Origin: Myxococcales bacterium
Lineage (GTDB): Bacteria; Myxococcota_A; Polyangia; Haliangiales; Haliangiaceae
Reading direction: 5' to 3'
NCBI GenBank assembly: GCA_016720595.1
Contig: JADKKI010000063.1
Coordinates: 1-40,825, forward strand
Length of the DNA stretch: 40,825 bases
Below the pieces are notes generated by a model. It ran no database searches and was not told the DNA's origin. It was given only the letters and a program-made list of their open reading frames with translations. A program made the position numbers and the translations under genes. Shown here piece by piece: positions 38,769 to 40,825 of this stretch. Every line of letters begins with the position of its first letter. The first letter of the stretch is position 1.

Positions 38769-39458
38769 GTGAAGACGGTCGCGATCATCCAGTCGAACTA
38801 CATCCCGTGGAAGGGCTACTTCGACATCATCCACGACGCGGACCTGTTCATCTTCCACGACTGCGTCCAGTTCACGAAGCAGGACTGGCGCACGCGCAAC
38901 AAGATCAAGATGCTCGATGGCACGAAGTGGTTGTCCGTGCCGGTCAAGGCCTCGAAGGACTCGCGGATCTGCGACGTCACGCTCTCCGGTGATGACTGGG
39001 CCGGCAAGCACCTGCGCACGCTCCAGCACTCGCTCGGCAAGACCCCGCACTGGCGCGAGCTCGAGCCGTTCCTCGCCGAGATCTATGGGCGGACCTGGAC
39101 CAGCCTCTCGGAGCTCAACCAGACCGTGATCGCCCGGATCTGTCGCGACTGGCTCGGGATCGAGACCGAGCTCGTCGATTCGCGCCCGTACGAGGCCACC
39201 GGCGCCAAGACCGATCGCGTGCTCGACCTGCTCGTCAAGGCGGGCGCCACCCGGTACATCTCTGGCCCCGCCGCGAAGGACTATCTGGAGCCGGCGCGGT
39301 TCGTCGAGGCCGGCATCGAGCTGGTCTACAAGGACTACGCCGGGTACCCCGAGTATCCGCAGCCGCATCCGCCGTTCGATCACTACGTGACGATCCTCGA
39401 TCTGCTCGCGTGCGTCGGCCGTGACGCCCCGAAGTACATCTGGGGCTGGCGCAGCTAG
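38769..39458 (+). CDS. WbqC-like family protein
   Basis: The 229-residue soluble protein starts at GTG 38769 and has the WbqC hallmarks IIQSNYIPWKGYFDII, FHDCVQFTKQDWRTRN, WLSVPVK, and a C-terminal SGPAAKDYL and YPEYPQPHPPFDHYVTILD. WbqC-family proteins occur in O-antigen and other surface-polysaccharide loci, with proposed roles in making modified amino sugars; no reaction is firmly known to me. It is the last gene of the right-facing operon, 38 bases after the flippase-like gene. The short gap contains the hairpin-prone CCTCGCGAGG (38747-38756 region). Presence here supports a surface-glycan function for the whole cluster. Confidence 0.92.
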   Translation: MKTVAIIQSNYIPWKGYFDIIHDADLFIFHDCVQFTKQDWRTRNKIKMLDGTKWLSVPVKASKDSRICDVTLSGDDWAGKHLRTLQHSLGKTPHWRELEPFLAEIYGRTWTSLSELNQTVIARICRDWLGIETELVDSRPYEATGAKTDRVLDLLVKAGATRYISGPAAKDYLEPARFVEAGIELVYKDYAGYPEYPQPHPPFDHYVTILDLLACVGRDAPKYIWGWRS

Positions 39459-39759
39459 CTCGGCAGCTCGCGGCCGATCAAGTCTCGTGCCCACAGTTCA
39501 CCGTCCGCGGGCGGGGGGGGCGGGCAGGGCGGCGGGGGCGGGGGCTTGGTGGGCGCGGTCGAAGGCCACGGGGCGGGGTCACCGAGCGGGGGCGTCCGGT
39601 GGGGTCGCGCGGTGCTGGACCCTCCCGCTCTGTGCCTCTGCGCTCTCTGCGGCTCGCGCCGCGGGCGGGCTCCGCGGTGCTGCCCGTGTCCACCGAATCG
39701 GGGGCGGGCCGCGGGGGCGGGGCGCGGCGGGCCACCGACGGCCACGCGTGCTGTTGGGC
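39459..39759. other. Gene-free, G-rich convergent spacer with quadruplex-forming tracts
   Basis: This 301-base stretch separates the converging WbqC and metallophosphoesterase genes and codes for nothing convincing. Five G-tracts of at least three bases lie within 39514-39544, with loops of one to four bases. A second set (39700-39722) has four. Both fit G-quadruplex consensus on the plus strand. At 39628-39652 it also holds CTCTGTGCCTCTGCG followed by CTCTCTGCGG, which resembles a short dispersed element I recall from several bacterial phyla. It may act as a terminator zone. Confidence 0.7.
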
Positions 39760-40449
39760 TTAGACGCCGCGGCCGCTGTCGAGGCGCCGCGTCAGGTAGT
39801 CCGGGAAGCCGAGCTCCTGCATGCGCGCGACCAGCGCCGCCACGTCGTAGGTGACGCGGTGGAACACCGGCTCGGTGCCATCGAGGACGAGGTAGCTCGC
39901 GCGCGGATCTCCATCGCGCGGCTGGCCGACCGAGCCCGGGTTCGCGTGGGCCTGGGCGCCGAGCGGGACGTGCAGCGGCACGTGGGTCTGACCGGTGAGC
40001 AGCACGTCATGGGCGAACGCGTGGCGCTCGAGGTACGCCGGCTCGATGGTGCGGATGTACTCGTCCATCGGATCGTCGAGCCCGCCGTGGACGGCGTAGT
40101 AGCTGCGGCCGGCGTGCGTGAACTCGAGGCTGCGGGGCAGCGCGGACAGCCAGGCGAGGTGATCGGGCTCGATGATCTCGAGCTGGCGCTTCAGCACCTC
40201 GGTGGCGCTGCGCGAGCGCGGGATCTCGCCGCCGAGGTGCGCCAGGGCGTGATCGTGGTTGCCGAGGATCGTGATCACGCCGCGCTCGCGCAACGTGCCG
40301 ATCACCTCGTTGATCTGGCAGTAGTAGCCGACCAGATCGCCGAGGCAGTACAGCTGCGTGATGCCGGCGCGGTCGAGCTCGTCGAGGACCGCCGTCAGCG
40401 CGGGGAAGTTCCCGTGGATGTCGGCGATGACCGCGACCTGGCTCGCCAC
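39760..40449 (-). CDS. Metallophosphoesterase (calcineurin-like, YfcE/ApaH-type)
   Basis: The 229-residue product has all metal motifs in order: VIADIHGN (residues 6-13), LGDLVGY, LGNHDHA, a mid HGGLDD and the terminal GQTHVP. This layout fits small bacterial phosphodiesterases or nucleotide phosphatases; the substrate cannot be told. GTG 40449 begins 2 bases after the stop of the upstream ATP-grasp gene (TGAGCGTG), so the two are co-translated. An extension of the frame upstream overlaps that gene and is rejected. It might remove a phosphate from the product of the ATP-grasp partner, which is inference. Confidence 0.9.
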   Translation of the reverse strand: MASQVAVIADIHGNFPALTAVLDELDRAGITQLYCLGDLVGYYCQINEVIGTLRERGVITILGNHDHALAHLGGEIPRSRSATEVLKRQLEIIEPDHLAWLSALPRSLEFTHAGRSYYAVHGGLDDPMDEYIRTIEPAYLERHAFAHDVLLTGQTHVPLHVPLGAQAHANPGSVGQPRDGDPRASYLVLDGTEPVFHRVTYDVAALVARMQELGFPDYLTRRLDSGRGV

Positions 40450-40451
40450 GC

Positions 40452-40825
40452 TCAGCCCTCGACGAAGTGATCGTCGAGAAACCGGACCACGGAGCCGGGG
40501 CGCTTCGCGGTGGGGCGCAGCGTCTCCTTCCCGAGGAAGTACCGCACGCACATCTCCGGCTCGTTGTAACCCATGTGCGTACGGATCGAGCACGCGCTCG
40601 AGATCCGCGGGTTGATCTCGAGGAGGTACGCCACGCCATCCTGCTTGCGGAGCTGGACGTTCGTGGGGCCCACCGGCGAGAGCAGCTTGAACACGCTGTC
40701 CACCGTGCTGCGGATCGCGGCGTCGTCGGCGACGAACCACGCCTTGCCGGTGCTTCCGTCCTGCGACAGGCGGCGGCGCAGGATGATCGAATCGACGTAG
40801 CTGCCCTTGCCGTCGCCGAACGCGC
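40452..40825 (-). CDS. ATP-grasp domain protein, C-terminal part (runs off the right edge)
   Basis: Reading the minus strand from the edge gives about 123 residues with no start. They contain the end of an ATP-grasp fold: GKGSYVDSIIL, FKLLSPVGPTNVQLRKQDG, and the metal-binding LLEINPRISSACSIR followed by GYNEPEMCVRYFLG. These resemble carbamoyl-phosphate-synthetase-like ATP-grasp enzymes used to join a carboxylate to an amine or thiol. The substrate-selecting N-terminal part is outside the window. It is the upstream gene of the metallophosphoesterase, separated by 2 bases. Confidence 0.88.
   Translation of the reverse strand, partial: AFGDGKGSYVDSIILRRRLSQDGSTGKAWFVADDAAIRSTVDSVFKLLSPVGPTNVQLRKQDGVAYLLEINPRISSACSIRTHMGYNEPEMCVRYFLGKETLRPTAKRPGSVVRFLDDHFVEG

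Overview
The window is a high-GC, gene-dense chromosomal segment from what looks like a myxobacterium or related Myxococcota (a Polyangia or Haliangiales-type organism is my best guess). The grounds are the extreme third-position GC (which makes long antisense shadow frames), a eukaryote-type Ser/Thr kinase, an orphan sigma54-type response regulator, large lipoproteins built from Kelch, VCBS-like and Cys-rich DUF4215-type repeats, a MerR-TPR regulator and a DUF4157 protein. The organism call is inference from gene content. No rRNA, tRNA, CRISPR array, integrase or transposase was seen.

Layout. (1) 1-5558: the start of a Ser/Thr kinase gene facing left, then a two-gene module of a tandem AAA+ ATPase, apparently once fused to an N-terminal propeller-like region, and a DUF4157 (eCIS-core) protein. 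No sheath, tube or baseplate gene is visible. (2) 5566-7588: a left-facing operon of a small unknown protein, a MerR-TPR regulator and an ECF-like sigma factor. (3) 7669-13382: right-facing AI-2E-type permease, NtrC-type response regulator, a frame-broken polytopic membrane protein, glutathione synthetase GshB, and a metallo-beta-lactamase-fold lipoprotein coupled to gshB. (4) 13242-13448: three copies of a REP-like repeat at the junction of two convergent genes, entering the coding ends of both. (5) 13430-16554: a PIG-L/lectin/VCBS lipoprotein and a flippase-like membrane protein. (6) 16695-23340: a giant GT-C-like membrane protein, a membrane-anchored metallo-beta-lactamase-fold hydrolase and a Kelch lipoprotein. 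(7) 23360-39458: two divergent operons around a 74-bp spacer. The left-facing one is hldA (heptose-7-phosphate kinase), two tandem paralogous GT-C-like proteins, a third GT-C-like protein, an FkbM methyltransferase and another polytopic protein. The right-facing one holds a paralogue of the third GT-C protein, a further polytopic protein, an AglD/MprF-type membrane protein and a WbqC-family protein. (8) 39459-39759: a G-rich gene-free spacer. (9) 39760-40825: a metallophosphoesterase and the C-terminal end of an ATP-grasp enzyme, both facing left.

How the genes fit together: from about 10.2 to 39.5 kb the dominant theme is envelope glycan or glycolipid assembly. There are eight large polytopic proteins resembling GT-C glycosyltransferases (which use polyprenyl-phosphate sugars), two flippase-like proteins, a heptose-precursor kinase, a sugar/lipid O-methyltransferase type and a WbqC protein. 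Most neighbours overlap by 1-4 bases (ATGA, GTGA, TGATG), so they are probably co-translated. The most unusual items are the orphan AAA+/DUF4157 pair, the GT-C expansion with its mirrored paralogues, and the REP-like repeats that became part of coding sequence.

Quality caveat: there are four reading-frame breaks, near 1500, near 10745, and a compensating pair at 26232-26234 and 26312-26319. The pair lies in G/C homopolymers, which suggests consensus errors at least there, so the two single breaks should not be taken as real gene decay without read-level checks.
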